A stretch of 64,000 nt of DNA from Argentina anserina (taxonomy: Eukaryota > Streptophyta > Magnoliopsida > Rosales > Rosaceae), in NCBI RefSeq assembly GCF_933775445.1, contig NC_065874.1, positions 30,388,501 through 30,452,500 of the forward strand, written 5' to 3'. This document shows positions 36,618 through 48,349 of this stretch, one piece after another. Both the position numbers and the translations under genes were made by a program. The notes under the pieces were generated by a model. It did not search any database. It was given only the letters and a program-made list of their open reading frames with translations, and was not told the DNA's origin. How positions within the stretch are numbered: the first letter of the stretch is position 1; every line of letters begins with the position of its first letter.

Positions 36618-37034
36618 TATATATCCACGGGCGGACCCATGTTAAGGGTCGTTTAATTCAACTTCCCTATTTTTAAATTTTTATGTGTTTTGTACAAATG
36701 GTGTATGGTAGTTCAGCTGGTAAGTTTGTTGAGGTACAACCTACCTTTCATGAGTTCGAATCCTTGTCCTCATTTTTTTCTTCTTTTCTTACCTTTTTCT
36801 TCAACAATTTTTTCTTTGTTTTCTTTTTTCTTTTCATCTAATTCTTTCTAGCAGTGTATATCCTTAGTTTTAACTCACTCTTTTATTTAATAACAATTAT
36901 TATCCGCTAAATTTAACTTGTTGAGCTATCACTTATACTTTGCATAGATGTTAGGAAAAAAAATTTTGACTTCGCCAAACTTGCACGAATTAGTCTGCCA
37001 TATTTTTCAATCATGATCTGCCTCTGTATATATC
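36618..37034. mobile_element. hAT-type MITE (401 bp) carrying a tRNA-like segment
   Basis: The element is 36626-37026. It begins CACGGGCGGACC and ends GATCTGCCTCTG, which are imperfect inverted repeats (8 of 12). Exact TATATATC copies at 36618-36625 and 37027-37034 flank it, an 8-base duplication as for hAT transposons. Inside, 36701-36775 has an A-box-like TAGTTCAGCTGG and a B-box-like GAGTTCGAATCC at tRNA spacing, followed by a T run. It does not fold into a proper tRNA, so I read it as a tRNA-derived insert or chance Pol III promoter within the MITE. Confidence 0.7.
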
Positions 37035-38882
37035 CATATCCATATTTTCAACTATCAATGTTACATGCACCACGCTGCGTACAATCATCTTTCCTTTTCA
37101 GGGCACCTATTGGCTAGGAAGATATTAACCAATACGCGCGTTATAGATATTTCTAATACATCTTAATTAATACGTCTACACCCTAAAAAATTCAATACAA
37201 ATTACACCAAATGACGGCACTTGGGCACCAGATCGGTAAAAAGCACTACTAGCCATCTTTAGACAGCTCGCTCGATTGCAACTGGATCGTTTCGGCGGAC
37301 CTAAAAATATAGCACGACTAGTGACTAGTGAGAAAGGATTTCTCAATCTTTGTCAATGAAAAGTGAAGCACGATCACAAGGTCTGGAATCAAGACACAAA
37401 GCATGAAGCCAAACAAATCGACTGCATTACAAATACAAAAAGAAAATGCCAACTTATTGATTCTTAATTGAAACATGATATAGAGAAAAAACCAACATGA
37501 ATGAATTAACTATCTCAATTAGCTGGCAAATTGATGGAAGAACCAGCACATTAATTAATTGATCTGAGTTCTATTGCTAGACGATAGATAAGGACTATAT
37601 ATAATGTCAATCGATATCAGCGGTCTCTTTAGCTTAATTAACTATAGTTCGTTAGTGGGTAAATCATGTATATATGTCATGTGGGTTTTCGGTGGGACGG
37701 TGGAATGTCCCATACGAACACATTGCCAGTATTAAGATAGGCCATGGTGAAAAGTTCGTCAAAAACTTCCTTTCTTCGACAATAGCATCATATGTGAACT
37801 CTTGCGGACAGAAGTTTGCAGAAGGTCCAATCCGTAGCTTATCTATATACTCGATCTGCTTCTTAATGCAGTTGGTATTATCACAAATATTACTAACCCA
37901 TCAGATACTAAATAAATGCACCTGATAGCAAGCATGAAGCATCACGATTTATACACGAAATCTAACGTAGAGGCTACTTTGTAGTTTTGTACGTAGTTAC
38001 TGTTCATCGGTAATGAAATTTACCTCTAATTATACTCAGTAGAATAGTATGCCTGTGTACGTATCACACAAGCAACAACATGAAATTGCTGGTGTAAATT
38101 TATGAGACTATGGATACACAACTGAAAATATTAAGCCGTAGTAGTTCATTAGTTAGCTTAATTACTTGGGTAACTTCATATATATGGATTCCAATCAGTC
38201 GGCTGTTAGAAACCAGCAAAAGAATTACATATCAGGCAAAGCGTGCAAAACCATAACTTTTTAACGTCATGTAATTTTTTACAAGCTTACACCCGTCATT
38301 ATTGATAAGAAACTGGAAAAACAAAAACCCGCATACATACATGGAATTGAACAACGCTTTCGGAAGACAGGACCATACTAAACCAGTACGTCTGTGGATG
38401 CATACCCCAAATTTTGCTCTTTTTATGTAATTTGAACAGAAATTGACTTCTGGGATATTGAGGAACGTCCAATTGTAACCTGCATTTCCCTTACAAAAAA
38501 AAACGAAATTAAAAGCCATTCCCAGCTAGTACTGAATTTTAGAACTTTCTGACCTAACCTGACACCTTCCTATGGACCATGCCATATTCCATAATATTGC
38601 TCCCCCCATCACGTTTGCAACGAAAGAACATGGTGGTATGATAGCAATAATTTTCACTCATCACAGACACTTCAAGTGCAAGATTTAGTTGTCAGTTGTC
38701 ACATGAAGAGTGCTTTTTAGCATTAATTGTGTGCAATATTAGGCCTCCATATATATGCTGTCAAGATCCCATTCGTCAAGTACGTGAGTTTGGCAAAGAA
38801 ATTATTTCGACTCAAATGTTGCCGCAGGTAGCAGAAGAAAGTTGATCGATCGAGCTAGTGCATCAGAATCTGTCGTTAAGAC
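37035..38882. other. Intergenic region between two MITEs
   Basis: About 1.85 kb, AT-rich, with no supported gene or RNA. The open frames at 37674-37925 (+) and 38232-38519 (-) have no domain and no neighbouring exon. Confidence 0.3.
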
Positions 38883-39296
38883 TAAGGGGACATTTACTAA
38901 ACTTGAATGGATTTGAGGATGAATGGGAAAGAGAAAGAATGAGAATGAGAAGGAACGGGAGAGAGAATGAATCAATTTCATTCACTTGTTGTTTAGAATG
39001 AGAAATAGGAATGAGATTGATTTCCAAAAATGAGGTCTAATTTGAATGAATTTGAAATGGGTAAATAAGAGGGCCAATTAGAATGAATTTAGGATGGACA
39101 ATTTTGGATTGTCTTAAAAATATAAGGTCGGTTTTGGAATTAAAATATAATTCATTGTTGAATAAAAAAAGAATACCAATCCCCTTTACCGGAACGAAAG
39201 AGGAATGATTGAGGGTTAATAAACGCACATTTACTAGAGAATGAGAATGATTCCCCAAATTTCCATTCCCATTGCTGTTAAGTAAACATAGCCTAA
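38883..39296. mobile_element. Tourist-like (PIF/Harbinger) MITE, 408 bp
   Basis: The element is 38886-39293. Ends GGGGACATTTACTAAAC and GTTAAGTAAACATAGCC are inverted repeats with a few differences. TAA flanks each end (38883-38885, 39294-39296), the 3-base target duplication of PIF/Harbinger elements. The interior is rich in GAATGA phrases and has no transposase. Confidence 0.75.
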
Positions 39297-40734
39297 AGAA
39301 ACTTAGAAGTTATAATTTCTATTTTACATGCAGTTAGATTGAGAAAAATCAAGAATACGGCAGATATTAAGTTAGTGTCAGATATCATCTACTTATTAAT
39401 GTTATCATTTGATAAAATACGTAGCTTCTATTTCTCTAATTCAAAAAAAATTGACTAAAACAATACCTAATGACGTCTAAGAACTCTCTCTCTGTTCGTT
39501 TGGTGGCACAAGATATGTCGGGGATCTTCTTTGAACTTATCACTTTATCAGGGTAACGAGATGGGGGACGGATTGTCCTTTATACAATTATACCTAAACA
39601 CAAATACGATCGATGTAGTTTGTTCTGGTAATGAGTTTGATACAGACCTAGATGTGTTTTGGTTTAGGCCAGGAAAGGATAGTAATTAGTACTCCACATG
39701 GTTCATCAGTTCATATGTCGATGTCTGATTGTTTGATTGGTTATGATTTCCGTAGTTGTAGGAATATGTTGTATTTTCTGTTGGTACAACGTAGCTTATT
39801 AGTTCTAGGAGTACGTTGCATGTTCTCAAATACCAACTGCAGCTAAAACTCAGAACCACCCTATAAACGACAGCCTTAACAAAGTAATTAATTAATTGGC
39901 ATGCATGGTTTTACGAAGAGGATGCAGAGTCACCATATCCGTCCCAATCCCTGGTTTAAGTTGCTCTTTAATTGGATTTTATTCATTATTCGATAGATTT
40001 GAACCCGAGTAAGCGACGCAAAAGATAAAGGCCATAAATAATTGAAATATAATTCAATTACAGAATATTTGCAGTTTCTGATCGATGTTAGTGAAGAACG
40101 ATATACGTTACTGAAATTCATAATATATTTTTCTTCTAATATGAAACTCTGGTCGATCAAGTACGTACATCTTAATTAATAGAAAAACAAGAAATAATTA
40201 AATTGTTTATGCATGCATGTGTAATGTAAAGCCAAGTAAATGCTTACAACTGCATTCAAACTTTTAAGACATGAAGTTAAGGTGGACCTAACTATGAACG
40301 ATCTAGTGGTCGAAAAATTGGCATATCATAATCAATAAGCATCTGATCATTTGTATGTTTAGAAGTAAGCATGAAAAATCATCGTTGCATAAACGTGCAA
40401 ACTGGTGCATGATTGAAACCCTTTCGGTATGTCTAATTTTCCAAGTTTTGAAGCAAGAAAAATTACAGAGATCGATATGAGAGTTTGTCGAGACTCGTTC
40501 AGTTTTGATTTATTTTTTAATATCCCACATGCATATGGATTTTCCATTCTCTAACTTGACAAAGACATGTAGACGCCAATGGCACGCCAATCTTCTTATC
40601 TTCTGATCTACTGTATATTGTTTCCTCTCCTCTCCTCCCCTACCGAAAATAAAGCTCCTGATAGTTCCATCTCTCACTCTCATAGACTTTGGTTCGATAT
40701 ATTGCGATAACCAATTGACTGAATTACCTTCACG
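39297..40734. other. Intergenic region left of the tandem duplication
   Basis: About 1.4 kb of AT-rich DNA. No gene, RNA gene or repeat end that I can support. Confidence 0.3.
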
Positions 40735-41260
40735 AAAGAAGCAACATAAATACATAATATACTGATCAACCCTGTAGATAACTATATGATTCACGTTGCT
40801 TCTGTGATCATTTGTGATTAAACTTATGGCCGGATGTCTCACACTCCTGGGTTAATTTATTTGCATGCCGATTATTGCAAGAGTTCATGTAACTGGTAAT
40901 AATATGCAGTGCAGAAACATCGCAGCGCCACTGCTAGCTAGCTGGTGCATATATGTTCCTAAATTTGAAGCCGATATTGCGCGCCATATAACTGCAAAGA
41001 AGCAACATAAATACATAATATACTGATCAACCCTGTAGATAACTATATGATTCACGTTGCTTCTGTGATCATTTGTGATTAAACTTATGGCCGGATGTCT
41101 CACACTCCTGGGTTAATTTATTTGCATGCCGATTATTGCAAGAGTTCATGTAACTGGTAATAATATGCAGTGCAGAAACATCGCAGCGCCACTGCTAGCT
41201 AGCTGGTGCATATATGTTCCTAAATTTGAAGCCGATATTGCGCGCCATATAACTGCAAAG
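40735..41260. repeat. Exact 261-bp tandem duplication
   Basis: Segment 40735-40995 is repeated as 40996-41256. Reading both copies base by base I found no difference. The shared AAAG at the start of each copy and just after the second (41257-41260) is a likely microhomology junction. The unit has no coding potential I can support and contains AGCTAGCT and GCGCGCC palindromes. Perfect identity means a very recent duplication, or an assembly artefact. Confidence 0.9.
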
Positions 41261-42749
41261 GATTCCGTGTTTCCATATTCATCCAATGTGATTCCAAGGC
41301 ATCCAGAAATATATATCGCGATAGGGTTCGCTAGACTTATTTGAAAATGAATTGAAATACTGAAATCCATATATACCTAACATGTGATTAGAAAATATTA
41401 ATCAGACTAAGCAACCAACGCCTCTCAATAATTAATTAATTACAGGCATCACATACAAAATCAACGAACGCTTGAAAATAATTCCGACATAGCTCAATCT
41501 ATAAATTGTGAGATCGATATCGTATGAGTAACTCTCTTTAGTTAATTTGTAAAAAAACTTTCTACCCATGACTTTAACATACATGCATTTACTTATTAAT
41601 TAGGGTTTGCTTAGTGATTCTTCTGTTGTCTAATCCAACCAATATTCCAGGTCTAATTCCTCTGTGAAGGGAGGAGGATATTCCAGTAGTATCGTGCATG
41701 AACAAAAATATCTAAGTGGTCATAGCTTAGCTAGCTGGTCCCTTTCGACAAATGCAAGAGATCGCTTTCAACGATTCTCTATATCACTCCACAGCCTAGC
41801 TACGAGACCCCATTGTTCTTTCTAATTTAGACTAGTGATTAATTGTACACCATCGATTCCACGCCTTGAACACTGGCCAGCTGCCATTCAGGTCCATACA
41901 AATTACGGATCGCAAACCCAGCTCGGGTCAAGTAATTAAGCAGATATATGATATATCAGCATGTATATGTAATTATAATGTGGCCTACAGAAGGATACTT
42001 ACGTTAATTATATATCACATAAAGGCTTTCATTCGTAGTTTTCTTTGGTTGTGATTGGACATTGAAATACTATAGGTCGTCGTCTACCTCATGAATTAAT
42101 TGAAATCCGAAGAGGCCGGTGGATTGAACAGTATTGTTTTGCGAATAAGGTCAAGCACAATGATGTTCAGTTTCTGAAAATGGAATCATTCTGGCCCTTC
42201 TGGCTCCATTAACTTGTGATTTTCATGGAATTCAACGTGCAGAATTCGAAGCTTATATATATATGCATGTAGGTGTTTGTCCAGATTATATATGGGTCTG
42301 ATTGCATGAACAGATCGAGCTTCCTACCACACATAAACAATACTAACATACTAAGAGGGTGATCGAGAGAAAGGTCTACATGACTAAATATCTCTCCCTG
42401 AATCAGCAAGTACATTCAACAGGAATATATATAGCGTGAACGTCGTAAACTGACTATTTTGTTTTCGAGTGTAGTCAGTATATTAGTATGCTCGTTCATT
42501 TAGGTAGGCTGGTAGGGTAATGCATAGATCTTTGGGTTCAATTTCCTTTCTTGAAGAGTTCCACTTTTTTCTATTTTCAAAAAAGGAAAAAAAAAAGGTC
42601 AAATGCATGAACATTTTTTTTAAGGATGACACACATATCAAAATAGTCATTAAATATTCACTCGTTTTCACCTTTACATGATAGACAGGTGTAAACACCA
42701 TAATGATATATATGATAGACCATCTATCTAAAAGGTGAGGATCGATGCA
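41261..42749. other. Intergenic region left of the transposon cluster
   Basis: About 1.5 kb, AT-rich. A B-box-like GGGTTCAATTT at about 42535 recalls tRNA-derived sequence but no A box or fold supports it. Otherwise nothing recognised. Confidence 0.3.
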
Positions 42750-43267
42750 AGGAAAATGAAAAAAGCCAACCTCAACAAGGAATGAGACTAACAAGGCAGA
42801 CAAACCGACAAAACGAAAAAACTAAACATCAAAACAAAATAAAAGACTATCTACAACTCAAACAAAAGGATTAAGCGGATGAAAAACTAGACAAAACTAG
42901 ACTTTTTCCTTGCCCCTTAGAGCTAGGGCTTGGAGTCCTCATTGACACCTAATAGCTCAACTCTGAATGCACAAACTTCTTCTTCTCAGTTTTAGACTTT
43001 TTATTTTGACTGACAGGAGGATGCCCTAGCTTATCTGTTCTTGGACTCTTCACAAGTGGTGAGGGCGGCCGCACCCCCTTCAGACTCAGGGAAGATGGTA
43101 CTCCTCCAAAGGATTGCAAAAGCCTACTAAAAGACTAAATAATATGCTCAGTCCCATGATTCGGTCCAAAAGAAGTTGCAGCTCCATTAGACCAAATGAA
43201 CCCATTTTGAGTGGGTTAGACTAATCTTCGGACTGAGTTAATCCACAATTCAGCTAAATCAATCTTA
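42750..43267 (-). pseudogene. C-terminal relic of a gag-like (DUF4283/zinc-knuckle) retroelement protein
   Basis: The minus strand here is less AT-rich and shows Ser/Pro/Lys-rich coding-like stretches such as PPSPLVKSPRTDKLGHPP and KKSKTEKKKF, broken by stops. This composition fits the disordered tail of the gag-like ORF1 proteins found with plant LINEs. It lies in the same orientation as the DUF4283-like fragment at 45861-46370 and may be the other end of the same relic. The assignment is by composition and position only. Confidence 0.35.
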
Positions 43268-44347
43268 GGGGGTGTATTCAACTAGGATTTTCTTGTATTT
43301 GAAGAATCTTTTGAAATCTTGTGGTATTCAATTAAGATTTTAAATAATCCATTGAAATCTCAAGGTATTCAATTAAGATTTCAAAAACTCCTATGAATTC
43401 TGGTGGTATTCAAAAATCGATTGATTTTGAATGATTTCATTTATTAGTTGATTTTGTTGGATTTTGAAGTATTTTTACACTATATCATGCTTGTTAGAAA
43501 TCAAACATCTAGACATAAGATTTTGATGTATTCTCTCTCTTTCTCTCTCAATAAGATCGAAAATTTTTATGTTCTTACTCATGTGTTTTATTTTAATTGC
43601 TCAAATCAATTTTATGGGTTTTTCTTGTGATTTGGTATAATTGTTGTAGGCAAAAAAGAAATGATGGTTGTTTTTATAATTGTACTAAAATAGTTGCAAT
43701 AAAGAATGTTGTTCCGATGAATTTTCTCTTGAAATAGAAAATGATGAAAAACTTAATATGGAAGACGAAAATCTTGAACTACTTTCTCAAAGTCAACTAC
43801 AACAAATAGCAGAGGCTAATGCTTGGAAACTTAATATTGCTGAAGCTATGTTGGAAAATAGACCACAGAATGGTGATAATGAAAGTCAAGAAGATAACAA
43901 TGATATTGATGACAATGTGAATGAAAATAATGAGGACAATGCGAATGAGAGAGATCATGAAGACTATGATAACAATGAGGTCGGAATGGATGAGTATGAA
44001 ACCTCTTAATGTACTTTTCTAATTATCTTTGCAATTTTCACTATATAATATTTGGTTGTTTTTATATTTTTATTACTTTATAAAATACATTATTATTTTG
44101 TAATTTGTTAAAAAAGAAAACCAACTTATTAATTCTCCATGTTCTATATTTTATTATTTAATAATAATAAAAAAATCATACATGCAGTTGTGAAATCCAA
44201 GCAAATCAAGACAAATCTGGTAAATACAATACAATGAAATCTGGCTGAATCTATGTGGAGTTGAAATAATCTATGGATTTTCAGAATCTATTGATTATAA
44301 TAAATCAATCAAAATCATTTGAAATCAAAGTTGAATACACCCCCTTA
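43265..44347. mobile_element. PIF/Harbinger element, internally deleted, 1,077 bp
   Basis: The element is 43268-44344. Its ends are exact inverted repeats, GGGGGTGTATTCAACT and AGTTGAATACACCCCC. TTA flanks both sides (43265-43267, 44345-44347), the Harbinger 3-base target duplication. It retains the end of a transposase gene (described separately), so it derives from an autonomous copy by internal deletion. Perfect terminal repeats suggest it moved fairly recently. Confidence 0.88.
43690..44009 (+). pseudogene. C-terminal remnant of a HARBI1-like (DDE_Tnp4) transposase
   Basis: From about 43690 an open frame reads KECCSDEF-SLEIEN and, after a Met at 43758, continues to a stop at 44009. The first part resembles the HN-x-IRKE...DEF end of the plant Harbinger nuclease; ANAWKLNIAEAMLENR resembles the W-R-x-x-IA-x-x-MW tail. 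An acidic Asn/Asp/Glu tail follows. All catalytic residues lie upstream and are missing, so the protein cannot be an active nuclease. Confidence 0.55.
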
Positions 44348-46370
44348 GTCTTATTTTTGAAAATACACCAATGATACTAATCCAATGACCAATTACTATT
44401 CACAATATGATAAAAAAATTATTTTTATGAGAAACAATTATCATCCTATTCTTTATTACTAAATTTTAAATTAATTATTTGTACGCCAATTGTTTTTCAA
44501 TTTTCAGAATATTTTCATTGGTATTAGTTCCATGAACATTAGTTTGAAATATATCATTACAAGCAACGGTAAATCACAGCCTTTTAATCTTGATTAATAG
44601 CCTTTATTTAAAGCCCATTAGGTTCTAAAGTGGAATTTCTCCCGTTGAAAAATTTCAAATGTTGCACATGGGATGACAATTAGGCCCCACAATTTCTTAC
44701 CCCGGGCTAATTGGACGGCTAAGGATCACATCCCTTAACCCGGTTATCTGGGTCCCATGTGGAGCCCACTACTAACCCAGTAATCAAAGACCGGTGGATG
44801 TTTTTTTTTTCAGTCCAACCTTCACTCCCACCGACCTCTCACACCATTGCTGCTTTTGCAAACCCAGGCCCAACAGATGGCCCAGTCAAAACCGCAGCCT
44901 TAATCAACTCAGTAGCCCCAGTTAAACCCATCTTTGACCTAGCTTCTCCCGCCGAAATTTTCACAGTTTTCAGCCCCCCGCGCGCCTCCTTCCGGTTCCA
45001 CCTCTACCTCCACCGCCGACACCAGCTCTGCCTCCTTCTGACACACTTTCCCGGGAGATTGCATCGCCCCAAGAGATCTCTTCTTCGGCATCCCTGGCTT
45101 TTGCACCAGCAACCCATCCTCCGCCGAAAAATCCGGCTGCCCTTCACCACCCACAGATTTTTCCATCCCCTCCGACCCTACAACAAGTCCTCTGTCACAG
45201 TCTATACCTCCATGGCCGAACAAACCAGAATAGAGGTGGCAAATGGGTCGGGCCGGCCCGGTCCAGTTCATTTTAAACGGGTTAAAACCGTATTCAGACA
45301 TCGTACCGGGTCATTTGCTTAAATATTAAACCCGATCCGGTCCAAAGGCCAAACCCATGTCGGCCCGGCCCATTAGCATTATATGACACAATTTAAAAAA
45401 TATATTATGTATTTTGAATATTTATTTTATATAACTATTTAGAGTAGTAAAATAAATAAAATACTACAACACATTTCATAATCTTATTTTTAAAACGTCA
45501 CGTATTTCAAAATAATGACGTTTTATTCACTATTTTAATAAGATTTGTGAAATATTATAGTTAAAATAATGAAATAATCAATAGATTTTAATTTAAAAAG
45601 TATAATATTCAAGTTTTATAATGATAATTGTTTAAATATTGATATAAATAATATACAATTATGTGTTTAACGGGCCGACCCATGAATTTATCGTGCTCGG
45701 GTCGTGTCGGGCTAAAAACGAGCTCGGGCCTTGCCGGGCCCATGGGCCAAAATATCTCGGCCCGGCCCATTAGAATAACGGGTTCGGGTCGTGCCGGACG
45801 GATTATTAACGTGCCAGGTTCGGGCCGGGCTCGGGCTTTTGGGCCCATTTGCCACCTCTAAGCCACAGTCTTGGTAGATGCGATGACATCGCTCATACCG
45901 AAAATTCAACATCATTGAAATCTCCGACGAAAAATCAACGCAAGAAGTTGCCGCAATCCTCCATCACAAGTCATGAATCACACGGATTTGTTGGATAGAG
46001 TCCTTGCATAGTAAAACTGTCAGATCAGAACGAACAAAAGAGCCCAGCTTATTCCCAATAAACTTTAGAGTTTCATCAGTCCTCATGCCGAATCTCAAAC
46101 CCTTGATTGCAATCTATAGCTCCAAGAAATTCAAAGACACTGCCTCCAAAGGCTCAATGCCATCATACTTTGCAATCAACAACATGGAATTGCTAAAGTA
46201 CCATGGCCTTCCTTCAGGGACGTTGTCTCTTATCTTCTCATCTTTGAATTGAAAGATGAAAATTTCTTCCTCCTCCTTTCGAATCAAAAGCTTCTCTGTG
46301 AGACCCCATAGCATGGAGACCGCAGCAGTGAGCACCAGAATCACCACCGGTTTCTTCAAAGAGAGGAAAC
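44348..46370 (-). pseudogene. DUF4283/zinc-knuckle-like retroelement protein relic
   Basis: On the minus strand, 46370 downward reads VSMLWGLTEKLLI, EEEIFIFQFKDEKIRDN, VPEGRPWYFSNSMLLIAKYD and AVSLNFLELW, the pattern of DUF4283 domains (nucleic-acid-binding proteins of plant LINE-type elements). After frame changes come IGNKLGSFVRSD and YERCHRIYQDCG, a possible decayed zinc knuckle. A hAT MITE (45231-45860) interrupts it. Beyond, 44939-45230 stays open with a Glu/Gly-rich sequence. Stops and shifts make it a pseudogene. Its upstream part probably lies right of the copia element, at 52829-52914. Confidence 0.6.
45231..45860. mobile_element. hAT-type MITE, 630 bp, inserted in the DUF4283 relic
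   Basis: It begins TAGAGGTGGCAAATGGGTCG and ends GGGCCCATTTGCCACCTCTA. The terminal inverted repeats are followed inward by GC-rich GGGCCGG-type phrases at both ends and an AT-rich centre. The ends look like a common plant hAT MITE family. I could not find a convincing 8-base target duplication (CAAACCAGAA left, AGCCACAG right), so superfamily is inferred from the ends. No transposase is present. Confidence 0.65.
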
Positions 46371-46436
46371 TGAATAAATTTATGAACAAGAACACAAAGA
46401 GTTTATGAAGAAATTTATGAACAAGAACACTCCCCC

Positions 46437-47851
46437 TCAAGCTGATTCCTGAAGATTAATGGAACCAAGCTTGGATAAAATACTCAAGAATCTAACAGTA
46501 GATAATGATTTTGTGAAAATGTCAACTAACTGATCATGGCTGAGAGTGTAGATAGTGTCAATCACCTTGCTTTTAACTTGATTGCGAATGTAGTGACAAT
46601 CTACCTCAATGTGCTTTGTTCTCTCATGAAACACTGGATTAGAGGCAATGTGCATAGCAGCTTGGTTGTCACAGTGAAAAGCAAGAGACTGAGAAACTGG
46701 AAAACCAAGATCAGCAAGAAGGCCTTTAAGCCAAATTAACTCCCAATCAGCTGCAGCCATGACACGATATTCAACTTCTGCACTGGACCTAGCCACCACT
46801 GATTGTTTCTTACTCTTTCATGTATCCATGTCACCGCCAACAAAACTGTAGAAGCCAGTTGTACTCTTCTTATCTAACACATTACCAGCCCAATCAGCAT
46901 CAACAAAGCCAACATTATTAGTATTGCCATTGTTCTTGAGTAACAAGCCTTTACCAACTGAACCCTTTAAGTACCTCAAAATTATTTTTATAATACTTAA
47001 ATGAGCAGTAGTAGGAGCATGCATGAATTGACTCATAATACTAACATTGTAAGCAATATTCGATCTAGTAATGGTGAGATAAATTAATTTCTCAACCAAC
47101 TTTTGATAGTAACTGATATCAGATAACAAAGTTCCTGAGCAATCAAGAATATATATTTTTTGATTGAGAAACAACCTTTTATGAGAAGAAGTCATTTCTA
47201 TGCCAAGAAAATACTTGAGATGGCCAAGATCTTTGATGACAAACTTTTTGTTGAGAGCAAGCTTTAAATCTGCAATTTCTGAAGGATTATCTCCAGTTAT
47301 GATCAAATCGTCTACATAAATGAGCACAACCAATTTTCCCTCGGCTCTATTTCTCACAAACAAAGAAGAAGAATCGGCATTGTATCTTAAGAAACCAATT
47401 TCTTCCAATACTAAGCTTAATTTTGCATATCAAGCTCGAGGGGATTGGTTCAAACCATAAATGGTCTTGTGAAGTCTGCATACAAGGTTTAGATTTGTAG
47501 AATCAACATGACCAGGAGGCAGCTTCATATACACTTCTTCTTCCAAATCTTTATGTAAGAAAGCATTTTTTACATCAATTTGATGTAAGCTCCAAGCCTT
47601 GTTAACTGCAACAGATAGAAGAACCCAAACAATAATCATTTTGGCTACAAGAGCAAAAGTCTCCTTATAGTCAACGCCATAGGTCTGAGTAAACCCTCGT
47701 GCCACCAATCTAGCCTTTTTTCTTTCGATTCTTCCGTCATCATGAAATTTTGTCTTATAATCCATCTACAATTCACATCTTTTTTTCCATGTGGTAACTC
47801 CACAACTGACCATGTATTGTTGCTATGAAAGACAAATAATTCATCTGTCAT
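46437..47851 (-). pseudogene. Copia reverse transcriptase and RNase H, broken
   Basis: In order on the minus strand are the RT palm start (CRWIIR and KARLVARGFTQTYGVDY, with QIDVKNAFLHKDLEEEVYM), a stop near 47430, the catalytic YVDD block (LIYVDDLIITGD, about 47307-47318), FLGIEM, and the copia-type RNase H (ARSSAEVEYRVMAAADWE, HCDNQAAMHIASN, HIEVDCHYIR). The catalytic YVDD is intact, but frameshifts and stops at about 47645-47765, 47408-47430 and 46799-46818 break the polyprotein. It corresponds to the 3' half of pol. Confidence 0.88.
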
Positions 47852-48349
47852 CGCATACCTCCAATCAGAGTGTAAATTGGCTTCCTCAAAGGATTGAGGC
47901 TCTACAATATTATCTAGACTGTTTAGAGAAGCAATATGATAATTGGAATTTTTTTATTTGAGCATAAATTGACCATGAAATGCTTAGATGTCATAAGAAC
48001 AAAATCATTGAACCTTGCAGGTCTTCTCATAATCCGAGAGGAGTTCCTTCTAGGAACAACATTTTGAACATCGACATTGTCTGCAGGATCTACTTGCATC
48101 AACATCTTCTTCAAAAATATGTGGTTCTCGAAGATCATTAGCTTCAAAATCATCCTTAAGTAATTTAGAAGGAGACTCTTGAACTGGTTACTCAAGGATT
48201 TGATCAGTGATAGTGCCAGGCTGAGTTACATGAACAGTGGCGGAAGGCATCTTATCAACAGAGAAATGGTAAAACATAATCATTGGAGTTAAATATTCAT
48301 ACTACTCCCCCTTACCATCTTTATCGATTTGAGTACTGAAATATGAAAT

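Noticed and set aside
37674..37925. 83-codon plus-strand frame
   Set aside because: No domain, no splice partner and AT-rich composition; not supported as a gene.
42500..42600. tRNA-like stretch with GGGTTCAATTT
   Set aside because: No A box at the right distance and no cloverleaf pairing.
45661..45861. Open frames on both strands rich in Gly/Arg/Pro
   Set aside because: They are translations of the GGGCCGG-rich terminal region of the hAT MITE.
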